Shown here: one piece after another, positions 1 through 8,440 of the stretch | Layout of the letters: each line of letters starts with the position of its first letter | How positions within the stretch are numbered: position 1 is the stretch's first letter | DNA from: a bacterium | Lineage (GTDB): Bacteria > SZUA-79 > Acidulodesulfobacterales > Acidulodesulfobacteraceae | Assembly (NCBI GenBank): GCA_021806885.1 | Contig: JAKAPT010000003.1 | Location: 1-50,440, forward strand | Reading direction: 5' to 3' | DNA length: 50,440 bases | Program-made: the position numbers and the translations under genes | Notes under the pieces: generated by a model | What the model saw: only the letters and a program-made list of their open reading frames with translations | The model's database searches: none | Told to the model about the DNA's origin: nothing

Positions 1-1020
1 TTCCTCGGCAAGAAGCGAAACTCTTTTAATTGAGTTAAAAAGGTCTTTTGTGTTTATAACCGCGGTCTTATAATTGCTCTTCGGGAGAACAGTCTGGTAA
101 TCCGGAAATTTTCCTTCAATAAGCCGCGATATTATCTGTGCCCCGCCCCCGGATTTAATCTTGCTTTTCTTGTCCCCCTTCAAAGATCCTTCGGGGGCGT
201 TAAAATTAAAGAATATATTGTTTGAATTTATATAGATATTTACTGAAGATCCATCTTCTAATTTTAAAATCTCGTTTAATACTTTTTTAGGAATGATTAC
301 CCCGCTTTTAAAGAAATTATATATTTCGCTTTCTTTATTTATATTAAAATATATCCCTTCTTTTTCGTTTAATTCTATAGCCTGGTTTTCCTGCCCCCTG
401 TTTTCGATATCTGACATGGCAAGCCTGTGGCCGTCGGTTGCTACAAGTCTTAAATTAACAGATTTATTTGCTTCAACTAATGAAAAAAAGACCCCCGTAA
501 GATTTCTTTTTGTTTCTTCGTTTAATGATGTTGAGAATATCACGCCGCTTATTAGTTTTTTTAATATTTTAAAGTTAATGGTAAAACTGTCTTCGGGCTT
601 AAAAAACCCTTTTTTAATTTCATTGTCGATATCGATAATTGTCGGATAATCAACCACGGGGGTTGTTGTTAAATTAGCCGTATAATTCTGGTAACTCACT
701 GTAACAATACCGGAAGAATCTTGACCATCCGTTTTGAAACTTATAACTGTTCCATCTGGGGTACCCTCGGGGGATTCTTTTACAACACCATATAACCGCC
801 TTGAATTAATACAAACCTTTCCTTCGTTAACGACCTTCGCCTTACTATAAGTAATAATACTGATTTCTAAATCGGTTGCGCTGATTTTAATTAGTTCATT
901 ATTTACGCTCTCTATTAATAAATTAGAAAGGATTGGTAATGATCCTTTTTTCTCGGAAGCACCTTGAACTATAAAAAGTGAATTTAAGAAATCCTGCCTT
1001 TTAATTTCAAAATTTAACAT
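1..1020 (-). CDS. dnaN: DNA polymerase III beta sliding clamp (partial, C-terminus beyond window)
   Basis: This reading frame is open from an ATG at 1020 to the window edge and gives 340 residues; the family is about 365-375, so roughly the last 30 are missing. It encodes the ring-shaped clamp that tethers replicative polymerase to DNA. The N-terminus (MLNFEIKRQDF) followed by a segment KKGSLPILSNLLIE is typical of clamp domain 1. Further along, RLVATDGHRLAMS and the segment around IIPKKVLNEI are family landmarks of domains 2 and 3. AAAGGTG lies just before the start. It follows dnaA on the same strand, the usual dnaA-dnaN order. Confidence 0.95.
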   Translation of the reverse strand, partial: MLNFEIKRQDFLNSLFIVQGASEKKGSLPILSNLLIESVNNELIKISATDLEISIITYSKAKVVNEGKVCINSRRLYGVVKESPEGTPDGTVISFKTDGQDSSGIVTVSYQNYTANLTTTPVVDYPTIIDIDNEIKKGFFKPEDSFTINFKILKKLISGVIFSTSLNEETKRNLTGVFFSLVEANKSVNLRLVATDGHRLAMSDIENRGQENQAIELNEKEGIYFNINKESEIYNFFKSGVIIPKKVLNEILKLEDGSSVNIYINSNNIFFNFNAPEGSLKGDKKSKIKSGGGAQIISRLIEGKFPDYQTVLPKSNYKTAVINTKDLFNSIKRVSLLAEE

Positions 1021-1292
1021 AAATTAACACCTTTTGTTTTTTTAATGTTTTTAAAAATTAAATAATAGTAATAATAATATAATATAAAACGTTGATAATT
1101 TACCAACTTATTAAAATCATTATATTAAATATAAATAAAAATCTGTCTAATTATCCTATTTTTTTTTAAAAATTCTGTTATATTTTTTTTGATTTTAATT
1201 ATAAACAATAATTAAACAATTTTTTAACAGATTTAATAACAGGTATAATTTTAAATAATCTTTATTTGAGCTTTATTAATTTTATTTTAATG
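1021..1292. other. AT-rich dnaA-dnaN intergenic region with a DnaA-box-like dyad; possible origin part
   Basis: This 272-bp gap is more than 80% A+T by eye and holds no convincing gene. At 1091-1107 it carries GTTGATAA, one base, then TTACCAAC: two divergent 8-mers that match the half-sites found upstream of dnaA at 2707-2726 (TTATCAAC and TTACCAAC). These differ from the classical DnaA box TTATCCACA by one or two bases. The very AT-rich sequence could be an unwinding element. Calling it part of oriC is an inference from location and composition. Confidence 0.45.
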
Positions 1293-2678
1293 TTAATTTT
1301 TAATTATTTTTACAATATTATCTATTGTTTTTTGTAATTCAATATTTTTTTTAAGCGAAGTTTTTATTTTATTTACGGCATATATAATAGAAGAATGGTC
1401 TTTTCCTCCAAATTTATCCCCTATTTCAGGAAATGAAAGTTCAGTATTATCCCTGATTAAATACATCGCTATTTGTCTTGGGCCGGTAAATTCCTTTAAT
1501 TTTTTATTTGATTTAATATCGGATATTTTAATATTAAAATAGTTAGAGATAACTTTAATAATATTTTCAGCGGTAATAATTTTCCCCTCTTCCTTAAATA
1601 AGTTAAGAGTTGCCTCCCTGGCGAGCTCAATTGAAATCGGTTTTCCGGTAAACGAGGAATAGGCGGCTATTTTAATCATGGCCCCCTCCAGTTCCCTTAT
1701 ATTTGAATTTATTTTGTTCGCCAGAAGATAAACCACATCGTCGGGAAGGTCAACCTTATTAAAAAGGGCCTTTTTTTTAAGGATAGCAACCTTCGTTTCG
1801 AAGTCAGGCGGTTGTATATCGGCAATCAAACCCCACTCAAACCTCGACCTTATCCTTTCCTCGAGGCTTACTATATCTTTGGGTATTTTATCGCTGGAAA
1901 CCACGATCTGCTTCTGATTTTCATATAATGTATTAAAGGTATAAAAAAATTCTTCTTGTGTTCTTTCTTTTCCCGCAATAAATTGAATATCGTCGATTAA
2001 TAACACGTCGACGCTTCTGTATTTGTTTCTAAACTCGGTCATTTTATCGTCGCGTATCGCGGTTATCATCTCGTTTGTAAATTTTTCGGACGAAACAAGG
2101 AAAACGTTCAAGTCTTTTTCTTTAATGATTTTATTTGCGATGGCATTTAAAAGGTGGGTTTTTCCGAGCCCAACGTCGCTGTAAATAAACATTGGGTTAT
2201 ATGTCTGCCCGGGAAGGTTGGCCACGGCAAAACTTGCGGCATGGGCAAACTGGTTTCCTGAACCTATTACGAAGTTTTCAAAGGTATATTTGTTATTTAA
2301 ATTATGATAATCCCTTTTTTTATCTTTTTTTTCTTTAAGGAAAACAGTTTTTGGTTTTTCGGGATTTTTATTTTCTTGTGGCGTTTCGTCGTCGGTTTTT
2401 TTTGATTTGGCTCCAGGATGTTCCGGCTCGTAACCCGGAGTATTGATGCTGTATACTAAATTCGGTTCTTTTTTTTCGTTTCTGATTTTTTTCCATATAT
2501 TAAAAATTATATCCCTGTAAGACTCATTGATAATGTCTTTGAAAAACTTATTGGGAACGGAGAACAATATTGTGTCATCGCTTGCGAGGGAAATACTTGT
2601 GGGAAGAAACCAGATATTAAAATTATTTATCCCTATTTCTTTTTTTAATTCTTCGAGAAGGGGTTCAACAAAATTCAT
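1293..2678 (-). CDS. dnaA: Chromosomal replication initiator DnaA
   Basis: DnaA binds origin DNA boxes, oligomerises with ATP and opens the duplex. The 461-residue length is normal. Domain I is residues 1-80. A lysine-rich linker (about 90-125) follows. The AAA+ core has Walker A GLGKTH at 170-175 and Walker B LLIDD ending at 230. The C-terminal DNA-binding helix-turn-helix carries the GGKDHSSI signature. No strong Shine-Dalgarno precedes the ATG. A dyad of DnaA-box-like 9-mers lies 28-48 bp upstream of the start, which suggests autoregulation. It is transcribed away from rpmH and toward dnaN. Confidence 0.97.
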   Translation of the reverse strand: MNFVEPLLEELKKEIGINNFNIWFLPTSISLASDDTILFSVPNKFFKDIINESYRDIIFNIWKKIRNEKKEPNLVYSINTPGYEPEHPGAKSKKTDDETPQENKNPEKPKTVFLKEKKDKKRDYHNLNNKYTFENFVIGSGNQFAHAASFAVANLPGQTYNPMFIYSDVGLGKTHLLNAIANKIIKEKDLNVFLVSSEKFTNEMITAIRDDKMTEFRNKYRSVDVLLIDDIQFIAGKERTQEEFFYTFNTLYENQKQIVVSSDKIPKDIVSLEERIRSRFEWGLIADIQPPDFETKVAILKKKALFNKVDLPDDVVYLLANKINSNIRELEGAMIKIAAYSSFTGKPISIELAREATLNLFKEEGKIITAENIIKVISNYFNIKISDIKSNKKLKEFTGPRQIAMYLIRDNTELSFPEIGDKFGGKDHSSIIYAVNKIKTSLKKNIELQKTIDNIVKIIKN

Positions 2679-2966
2679 AGAGGGTGATTTTTAAAATTCC
2701 ACAAAGTTATCAACAATTGTTGGTAACTCGAATTTAGTAATAATTACAATAGGTTATCTTTAATAATTTATTAAATGAGGACTAATTAAGTTATAAATCC
2801 CGAATATTGATTTCAATAAGGTATAAAAGTTTAACATATCAAATTTTAAAATAAATTTCAATAATTTAAAATTAATTTTTTAAATTTAAATTTCTTGACA
2901 TATTTACGGTTATTTGGTAAAAATAAGGTTTAAAATAAATTTTAATAATTGGATTTTGGAGACGAT
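2679..2966. other. dnaA-rpmH divergent intergenic region, candidate oriC
   Basis: This 288-bp, extremely AT-rich gap separates dnaA from rpmH. Close to dnaA it contains a near-perfect palindrome: TTATCAACA at 2707-2715 on the plus strand and TTACCAACA read on the minus strand at 2718-2726, two bases apart. Both resemble DnaA boxes. The remaining sequence to about 2890 is A/T tracts without a gene. The dnaA-rpmH gap is a common origin site in bacteria, so oriC is the natural interpretation, shared with the dnaA-dnaN gap. Confidence 0.55.
2895..2924 (+). promoter_or_regulatory. Predicted promoter of the rpmH-rnpA-yidD-yidC-mnmE operon
   Basis: TTGACA at 2895-2900 is a perfect -35 hexamer. A 17-bp spacer leads to TAAAAA(T) at 2918-2924 as the -10. 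The inferred start near 2930 gives a leader of about 36 nt with GGAG at 2958-2961 before the rpmH ATG. Confidence 0.6.
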
Positions 2967-3116
2967 ATGAAAAGGACATTTCAGCCAAGCAATTTAAAAA
3001 GAAAACGTACCCATGGTTTTTTAAGCCGCATGAGCACGAAAAACGGCCGGCTTGTTCTATCTAGGCGCAGGAGGAAAGGCAGGAAGGTGCTTGTGCCTGT
3101 AATAAGCGCAAAATAA
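2967..3116 (+). CDS. rpmH: 50S ribosomal protein L34
   Basis: This 49-residue, very basic protein starts [18 protein letters not shown], the canonical L34 N-terminus. It continues with the arginine-rich RRRRKGRK segment and ends VPVISAK. L34 is a small protein of the large ribosomal subunit. The gene heads an operon with rnpA only 2 nt downstream, the conserved rpmH-rnpA pairing, and is divergent from dnaA. GGAG is spaced 5 nt before the ATG. Confidence 0.97.
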   Translation: MKRTFQPSNLKRKRTHGFLSRMSTKNGRLVLSRRRRKGRKVLVPVISAK

Positions 3117-3118
3117 CA

Positions 3119-3451
3119 ATGGTTGTTGGCCGCGTGCCGGGGTTGAGGCTCCGCGAGGATTTAAAGCTTAAAGAAAAAAAGGACATCGATCTTCTTTTTA
3201 AAAAGAAAAACAAAAAATATCTTGACAGCCTTTTAATATATTACAACCCTTCCGACAGCTTCAGGTTTTTAATATCTTTTAAAAAAAGGCTTTTAAATCC
3301 GGTAAGGCGCAATGGATTAAAAAGACAGGTAAGGGAATTCATCAGGCGAAACCAGTATAATCTGAAGAATATCAACTGCGCCATTTTGATCGTCAAAATC
3401 CCCTCCTCCAACTCCCAGCTTCTAAATGAGTTAGAGTTTTTAATAAAATGA
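3119..3451 (+). CDS. rnpA: Ribonuclease P protein component
   Basis: This 110-residue basic protein partners the RNase P RNA in cutting 5' leaders from pre-tRNAs. The family signature RNxxKRxxRE appears as RNGLKRQVREFIR at about residues 63-75. It follows rpmH by 2 nt and overlaps yidD by 4 nt, so the three are likely translationally coupled. No Shine-Dalgarno is visible before the ATG. The first 10-12 residues are not well conserved, so a slightly later start is possible. Confidence 0.93.
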   Translation: MVVGRVPGLRLREDLKLKEKKDIDLLFKKKNKKYLDSLLIYYNPSDSFRFLISFKKRLLNPVRRNGLKRQVREFIRRNQYNLKNINCAILIVKIPSSNSQLLNELEFLIK

Positions 3452-3672
3452 AAACCGCGAATACATTATTCATAAAATTGATAGGCTCTTACAGGAAATA
3501 TCTCTCCCCGGCCCTGCCGCAGAGCTGCAGGTTTTATCCCTCCTGCTCCGAATACGCACTTGAATGCTTCGCGTCGTTTAATTTCTTTAAGGCCTCTTTT
3601 CTTTCTTTATACAGGATTTTAAGGTGCAGCCCCCTTTCAAGGGGAGGTTACGACCCCGTTCATAAACATTAA
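3448..3672 (+). CDS. yidD: Membrane protein insertion efficiency factor YidD
   Basis: This 74-residue protein has the family core: IGSYRKYLSP, then CRFYPSCSEYALE with its conserved cysteines, and a C-terminal SRGGYDPV. YidD is a small inner-face membrane-associated protein that supports YidC-dependent insertion. Its ATG overlaps the rnpA stop (ATGA) and yidC follows 18 nt later, matching the standard rnpA-yidD-yidC order. Confidence 0.95.
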   Translation: MKTANTLFIKLIGSYRKYLSPALPQSCRFYPSCSEYALECFASFNFFKASFLSLYRILRCSPLSRGGYDPVHKH

Positions 3673-3690
3673 CCCTTTTAGGAGAATTTT

Positions 3691-5265
3691 TTGGAAAAAA
3701 GAATCATAATAGCCGCGGCGTTATCCGTCTTTTTAATTATACTCTGGGGATACTTTAATCCCATGGCCCAAAAGGGAAAGCAGACGGTTCCCCCGGTGAA
3801 ACCCCCCGTAAAAAAAGTTCTTTCCAAAAGCCCTGTCCAAAAAGCCTCAGAGCCGTCTCCGATTACGCATGTCAAGACGGGGGTTCCTTCAGCTGCGCCC
3901 TCCCTGACCGTTTCTAAATCGCTTGTTTCCTCGCAGGGCATATCCTATCAGGGAGATAATTTTCTCGCGGGGTTCGCAACACCAGGCGGCGGGATTGACG
4001 AGCTAAGGCTGTCGAAATACTCTTACACCGAAAAAGACCTTAAAAACAAGGTGAATCTTGCGAACTCTATCAAAAAAATAAAAGTGCTCGATTTCATTCC
4101 TTCCAAAAATCATCCCCTGTTACGTCTTTTAAATATTACGAAAAAATCCAACTCTATTGATTATACCTATAAGGCTGGAGGCAATTTAATACTGGAAAAG
4201 GAGTATAAGTTTTCGAATGGGAAATATATCCTTTCGAACAATATAATAATAAAAAACCTCTCCGGCAGGCCTGTCGTTTTTAAAGGGAACTACGTCTTTT
4301 CATCCCGGCTCAAACCCTCTTCGAACAGCCAAAATTTTATAAACCTCAAGCCGGTCGTTTACCTCAACAATAAGCAACTTACCCCGGCCATTGCAGGAAC
4401 GGCGCAATATAGCGGCAACATTTCCTTCGCTGGATTCGATTCAAAATATTTTCTTTTCTCCTTTTTAAACCCGGGGCCAAAGATATCCGCTAAAAAAACG
4501 GGAAATGTGATAACGTTTAGCGTTCCCGAGAAGGTCGTGGTCGATCCGGGAAAAACGGCAAAAATCACCCTGGATATTTTTGCCGGGCCAAAAAAATTAT
4601 CCCTTTTAAATCAGGCGGGCCACAACCTTAATTCCACCTTAAGCTTTGGCTTTTTTGGCTTTTTCTCGGTCTTTTTGCTCCATATGCTGGAGTTTTTCTA
4701 CGGCTTTGTCCATAATTATGGAATTGCGATCATTCTCCTTGTCCTTGTAATAAGGATAATCTTTTATCCGCTTACGTATGTGGGCTTTAAATCCATGAGG
4801 CAGATGCAGAAGCTCACTCCCAAAATCAATGAGGCAAGGGAGAAATATAAGGACGATAAGGCCGAGCTTAATCGAAAAATCATGGAGCTTTATAAGGAAG
4901 GAAGGGTTAACCCGTTCGGCGGTTGTCTCCCCATGATCTTGCAGATACCGGTCTTTTGGGCCCTTTATATGACGCTTCTCGTGGCGATACAAATGAGAAA
5001 CGCGCCGTTTGCTTTCTGGATTACAAACCTTGCTGTCCAGGATCCCTACTATGTCCTTCCCATCCTCATGGGGATAACGATGTTTTTATCCCAGAAGATG
5101 AACCCAACCATAGGAGACCCCACCCAGGCAAAAATAATGCTTGTTCTTCCCCTGGTCTTCACCTTTCTGTTTATTCATTTTCCTGCGGGGCTTCTTCTTT
5201 ACTGGACGGTAAACAACATCCTTACAATCGCCCAGCAGTATGTGATTAACAAGAAATTCGCTTAA
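3691..5265 (+). CDS. yidC: Membrane protein insertase YidC
   Basis: YidC inserts and folds inner-membrane proteins, alone or with SecYEG. The 524-residue protein has one N-terminal membrane segment (about 4-22), a proline- and lysine-rich linker, a large periplasmic domain (about 60-310), then the conserved insertase core from about 340 on with several membrane helices and the motif GGCLPMILQIPVFWALY. The length fits the Gram-negative type. The start is a TTG with AGGAG at 3680-3684. mnmE begins 2 nt after the stop. Confidence 0.96.
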   Translation: MEKRIIIAAALSVFLIILWGYFNPMAQKGKQTVPPVKPPVKKVLSKSPVQKASEPSPITHVKTGVPSAAPSLTVSKSLVSSQGISYQGDNFLAGFATPGGGIDELRLSKYSYTEKDLKNKVNLANSIKKIKVLDFIPSKNHPLLRLLNITKKSNSIDYTYKAGGNLILEKEYKFSNGKYILSNNIIIKNLSGRPVVFKGNYVFSSRLKPSSNSQNFINLKPVVYLNNKQLTPAIAGTAQYSGNISFAGFDSKYFLFSFLNPGPKISAKKTGNVITFSVPEKVVVDPGKTAKITLDIFAGPKKLSLLNQAGHNLNSTLSFGFFGFFSVFLLHMLEFFYGFVHNYGIAIILLVLVIRIIFYPLTYVGFKSMRQMQKLTPKINEAREKYKDDKAELNRKIMELYKEGRVNPFGGCLPMILQIPVFWALYMTLLVAIQMRNAPFAFWITNLAVQDPYYVLPILMGITMFLSQKMNPTIGDPTQAKIMLVLPLVFTFLFIHFPAGLLLYWTVNNILTIAQQYVINKKFA

Positions 5266-5267
5266 AA

Positions 5268-6665
5268 ATGGCAGGCCTTGCACCACAATTAATTAATGAA
5301 TTAGACACAATCTGCGCCGTTTCATCCCCGGCGGGAGAGGGGGCGATTAGCATTATCCGCGCCTCCGGAAAAGAGTCCCTCCCGATATTTAAAAACATAT
5401 TCGAGCCCTACAAGAATAGGGTTATCCCTCGAACCGTCCACACCGGAAGGATTAAAGACCCATTTACATTGAGGTATGTCGACGAGGTAAATGCCGTCTT
5501 TTTTAAGGGGCCCGGAACCTATACGGGGGAAGATATGTTTGAAATATATCCACATGGAGGAATCTTTAACACCCGCTATATTCTGGAAATAATAATAAAG
5601 TCGGGGGCAAGGCTTGCCATGAGGGGAGAATTTACAAAAAGAGCGTATATCAACGGCAAAATAGACGTCCTTAAGGCCGAGGCGGTTCTGGAAATTATTA
5701 AATCGACCTCTATCCATAATCTTTTGATCGCAAATAACCAGCTAAGCGGGCTTCTTGGAGAAAGAATAAAAAGCCTTAAGGATGATTTTCTTTATCTCCT
5801 TGCCCTCATCGAGGCGTTAATCGATTTTTCGGACGAGGAGCTTGAAGATATTGACGCAAAATTTTTAGAGAAGGCTTCGCGCCTTGAAAATACCCTGACC
5901 GGCCTGATCGATTCCTATGCGGGATATTCAAGGTTTGAAGGGGGGCCTTCCGTCGTGATAGCCGGCGCGCCTAATGCGGGGAAATCAAGCCTGCTTAATG
6001 CTTTACTAAGAAAAAAAAGGGCGATAGTGCATGATGTTCCAGGCACCACGCGCGACTACATCGAAGAGGTCATTTTTTTATTTAATAAGCCTTTAAAAAT
6101 AGTCGATACCGCAGGGCTCAGGGAGTCCGGGGATTTAATAGAAAGGGAGGGAATAAACCTTGCCCTGGAGCAGATTGAAAAGTCAGACCTCATCATATAT
6201 GTCTTTGACCCTGGAAAAGAATTTATGGATTTTAGCCTTGGGCGGTTCAAGGACAAAATCATATTGTTTGTTCTGAATAAGGTCGACCTGCTTAAGGAAG
6301 ATGAAATAAAAAGATATCAAAAGAGTCTTTCGGAAATTACAGGGGGAAAAGATATTATTCCAATAAGCGCTTCGGACAACACCGGCATTGAGCAGTTAAA
6401 AACTTCTATTTATGAAAGGATTTTGGAGCTGGAGAGCATATCGGAGGACGAGGTCGGGATAACAACCCTGAGGCAAAAAACGCTGATAGAAAAATGTCTT
6501 GATATTCTTAAAACCGCGTCAAGGAAGTTCAAAAACAAAGACCCCCTGGAAATAATTTCCATAGATCTAAGGGAAGCGCTTTTTCAGATTGATGAGATTA
6601 CGGGGGCCGTTTCAAACGAGGACATACTTGATACCCTTTTCAGGGAATTCTGCATAGGAAAATAA
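5268..6665 (+). CDS. mnmE: tRNA uridine-5-carboxymethylaminomethyl(34) synthesis GTPase MnmE
   Basis: MnmE works with MnmG to modify the wobble uridine of certain tRNAs. The 465-residue protein has the N-terminal folate-binding domain (about 10-125) and helical domains around a GTPase domain. Visible G motifs are GAPNAGKSS, PGTTRDY, DTAGLR and NKVD. The protein ends in CIGK, the invariant catalytic C-terminus of the family. It closes the rpmH operon and converges with the NRAMP gene 13 bp away. Its partner mnmG lies 2.6 kb downstream. Confidence 0.97.
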   Translation: MAGLAPQLINELDTICAVSSPAGEGAISIIRASGKESLPIFKNIFEPYKNRVIPRTVHTGRIKDPFTLRYVDEVNAVFFKGPGTYTGEDMFEIYPHGGIFNTRYILEIIIKSGARLAMRGEFTKRAYINGKIDVLKAEAVLEIIKSTSIHNLLIANNQLSGLLGERIKSLKDDFLYLLALIEALIDFSDEELEDIDAKFLEKASRLENTLTGLIDSYAGYSRFEGGPSVVIAGAPNAGKSSLLNALLRKKRAIVHDVPGTTRDYIEEVIFLFNKPLKIVDTAGLRESGDLIEREGINLALEQIEKSDLIIYVFDPGKEFMDFSLGRFKDKIILFVLNKVDLLKEDEIKRYQKSLSEITGGKDIIPISASDNTGIEQLKTSIYERILELESISEDEVGITTLRQKTLIEKCLDILKTASRKFKNKDPLEIISIDLREALFQIDEITGAVSNEDILDTLFREFCIGK

Positions 6666-6678
6666 ACCTTTTGGCTTT

Positions 6679-7971
6679 TTAGATATGTATGTAATTAAGC
6701 CACTCCTGGGGAAGGCCCGTCATTATTCCAAGTACCACCATCACTAGCCCTAAAAGCCCTACAACTGCGATTGTTTTTTTGGAATACGCGTAATTACCAA
6801 GGATCCTTTTGCTTCCCGCAAGGGCTATGAGGAAGCCAAGAACGACCGGAAGAATAAACCCATTAAACGCCTCGACGTCAATCATTATGGAAACCAGTGG
6901 AATGCGGGGAATAAGGATGAGGATAGCCGAGAAAAATAAAAGCGCGATGTAAACAAAGTAAAAGAGCTTTGCCTCTTTAAAGGGGAGATTCAAGGAGTGT
7001 TTGTATCCCCATGTTTCTCCCGCTGCCCAGGTGAATGCCATGGAAACCACAAAAGCGGCGAGAATACTCGAACTAAAGAGTCCTACCGCGAATAAAGCCC
7101 CCGCGTATGTACCGGCAAGAGGAATCAAGGACATGCCTATAGCCCTGGCTGTAGAGGGCACTATATGCGCCTTGTAAAGGGTGGCACCCGTCATGACTAT
7201 AACCGCGATCATTAGCACCTGAGTGGCGATGCTTCCTATAAGGGTGTCTGTTTCGGCAAGCTTAACGTCTTTTGAACAAAGGTTTTTGTCTACCGTCGCG
7301 CTTTGCTGGTAATATATCATCCATGGCATAATTACGGCACCGGCGTTCGCGGCTATTAACCAGATATAATTTTTATTCAGCAAGGGTTGGGAAGCGAAAA
7401 GGCCCTTAAAAACAAGCTCATGCACGCTCGGGTGGGCGAATATCGCGGCAGGAATGAACACAAACCCGATCAACGAAAAGATAAGCGCAATCATCTCGGC
7501 CCTTCTGTAGCTTCCGGTGAAAATGACGAGAAGTAAAACCAGAAAACTTACGCCTACGCTAAGGACCTTTGGTATTCCAAATATCTCGCCTGCCGCGGCT
7601 ATACCCGCAAACTCTGTAATGAGGGCTGAAAAAACGACAAGAAAAAGGGTTACTGTGGCAAATGTCGCCCATTTTGCGCCGTAATATTCCTTAATCAACT
7701 CCCCGTGCCCCTTTTTCGTAACACAGCCAAGCCGTGACGTCATCGACTGCACAAGGTAGAGTATGGGAATAAGAAGGATCTGGAGGGGAATAAGCCTGTA
7801 GCCCCATTGAGCCCCGGACACTCCTGCCGTGGTAACCGAGCCCGCGTCCATATCGGCTATCATTACGACGAATCCAGGCCCCAGGACCTTTAAAAAATGT
7901 AATATCCTGTAAAGGGCCCTTTTTCTGAATATCGAGAACTTTTTTTTCCGGGGAGTTCTGGTTCCTTGCAT
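6679..7971 (-). CDS. Divergent NRAMP-family divalent metal transporter
   Basis: This 430-residue polytopic inner-membrane protein has about 11 hydrophobic segments and the NRAMP N-terminus (LGPGFVVMIADMDAGS). NRAMP proteins import divalent metals such as Mn2+ or Fe2+ with protons. The first-helix motif, normally DPGN, reads DAGS. The helix-6 motif, normally MPH, reads MPW. The key Asp and Met are therefore kept, while the Asn and His are lost, so substrate range or proton coupling may differ. There is no Shine-Dalgarno before the ATG. A promoter and a 10-bp inverted repeat lie immediately upstream. Confidence 0.88.
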   Translation of the reverse strand: MQGTRTPRKKKFSIFRKRALYRILHFLKVLGPGFVVMIADMDAGSVTTAGVSGAQWGYRLIPLQILLIPILYLVQSMTSRLGCVTKKGHGELIKEYYGAKWATFATVTLFLVVFSALITEFAGIAAAGEIFGIPKVLSVGVSFLVLLLVIFTGSYRRAEMIALIFSLIGFVFIPAAIFAHPSVHELVFKGLFASQPLLNKNYIWLIAANAGAVIMPWMIYYQQSATVDKNLCSKDVKLAETDTLIGSIATQVLMIAVIVMTGATLYKAHIVPSTARAIGMSLIPLAGTYAGALFAVGLFSSSILAAFVVSMAFTWAAGETWGYKHSLNLPFKEAKLFYFVYIALLFFSAILILIPRIPLVSIMIDVEAFNGFILPVVLGFLIALAGSKRILGNYAYSKKTIAVVGLLGLVMVVLGIMTGLPQEWLNYIHI

Positions 7972-7981
7972 TTATTTGTAT

Positions 7982-8016
7982 ATTTTACTAATACATTACT
8001 AAATTTGTAATGTATT
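7982..8016 (-). promoter_or_regulatory. Promoter and operator-like inverted repeat upstream of the NRAMP gene
   Basis: Read on the minus strand, TTACAA (8005-8010) and TAAAAT (7982-7987) are spaced 17 bp as -35 and -10. A perfect 10-bp inverted repeat, AATACATTAC (7990-7999) and GTAATGTATT (8007-8016) with a 7-nt centre, overlaps the -35 and spacer, where a repressor would block polymerase. A metal-responsive repressor is a reasonable guess from the target gene; none is encoded next to it. The inferred start is only about 4 nt from the ATG. Confidence 0.55.
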
Positions 8017-8116
8017 GTATTATCGTTTTAGATCATTTGTCAAGGCTTTTTATAATATAATAAATAATACCATAGTAAATTTTTACGGTAACTTTATAAA
8101 AAGATTAATAACGATT

Positions 8117-8389
8117 ATGGTCTATTATGGAATCAAGAATAAAAAAACAGGGGAACTGGTAAAACAGTTTTTCCGCCGGAATCCCAGGGACAATATTTCT
8201 GTCCTGTCCTTTAACAGCATGCCTGATACGTTATGCTTCCACATATTTTTTACAAGAAACAGAGACGCCGCGGAAGCCGTTTTGCGCGAAGGGATATATG
8301 AAGGCGAAAGAGAGGCTTATAAGTTAGACCCTTCGCTCGAACCGGTAAAAAAAGACCTCGAAATTTACCGGGCAGACTTTAATTTATAG
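8117..8389 (+). CDS. Small hypothetical protein (90 aa)
   Basis: I do not recognise this family. The frame is open from 8015, but the first 34 codons cover the NRAMP promoter and low-complexity AT sequence, so the ATG at 8117 (MVYYGIKNKK) is the likelier start. It gives 90 soluble, charged residues with no signal peptide, membrane segment or cysteine cluster beyond one Cys. Codon use from 8117 on resembles the neighbouring genes. It stands alone between the NRAMP promoter and the S49 peptidase. No clear Shine-Dalgarno is visible. Confidence 0.5.
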   Translation: MVYYGIKNKKTGELVKQFFRRNPRDNISVLSFNSMPDTLCFHIFFTRNRDAAEAVLREGIYEGEREAYKLDPSLEPVKKDLEIYRADFNL

Positions 8390-8420
8390 TAAAACATTAA
8401 TAAAAATAAACCCTTTTCTA

Positions 8421-8429
8421 TGTTATAAT
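8421..8429 (+). promoter_or_regulatory. Extended -10 promoter before the S49 peptidase gene
   Basis: TGTTATAAT at 8421-8429 is a TGN-extended -10 box. The ATG is 11 nt further on and no Shine-Dalgarno lies between, so the transcript would have a very short leader. Confidence 0.5.
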
Positions 8430-8440
8430 ATCCTATATAT

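Noticed and set aside
4639-4992. Long open frames opposite yidC, mnmG, atpD, glnA and other genes
   Set aside because: They are antisense shadows of strongly conserved genes, with no ribosome sites and no recognisable protein families.
8015-8116. N-terminal extension of the small hypothetical protein
   Set aside because: The first 34 codons lie over the operator-like repeat and AT-rich promoter DNA, with composition unlike the rest, so the start at 8117 was preferred.
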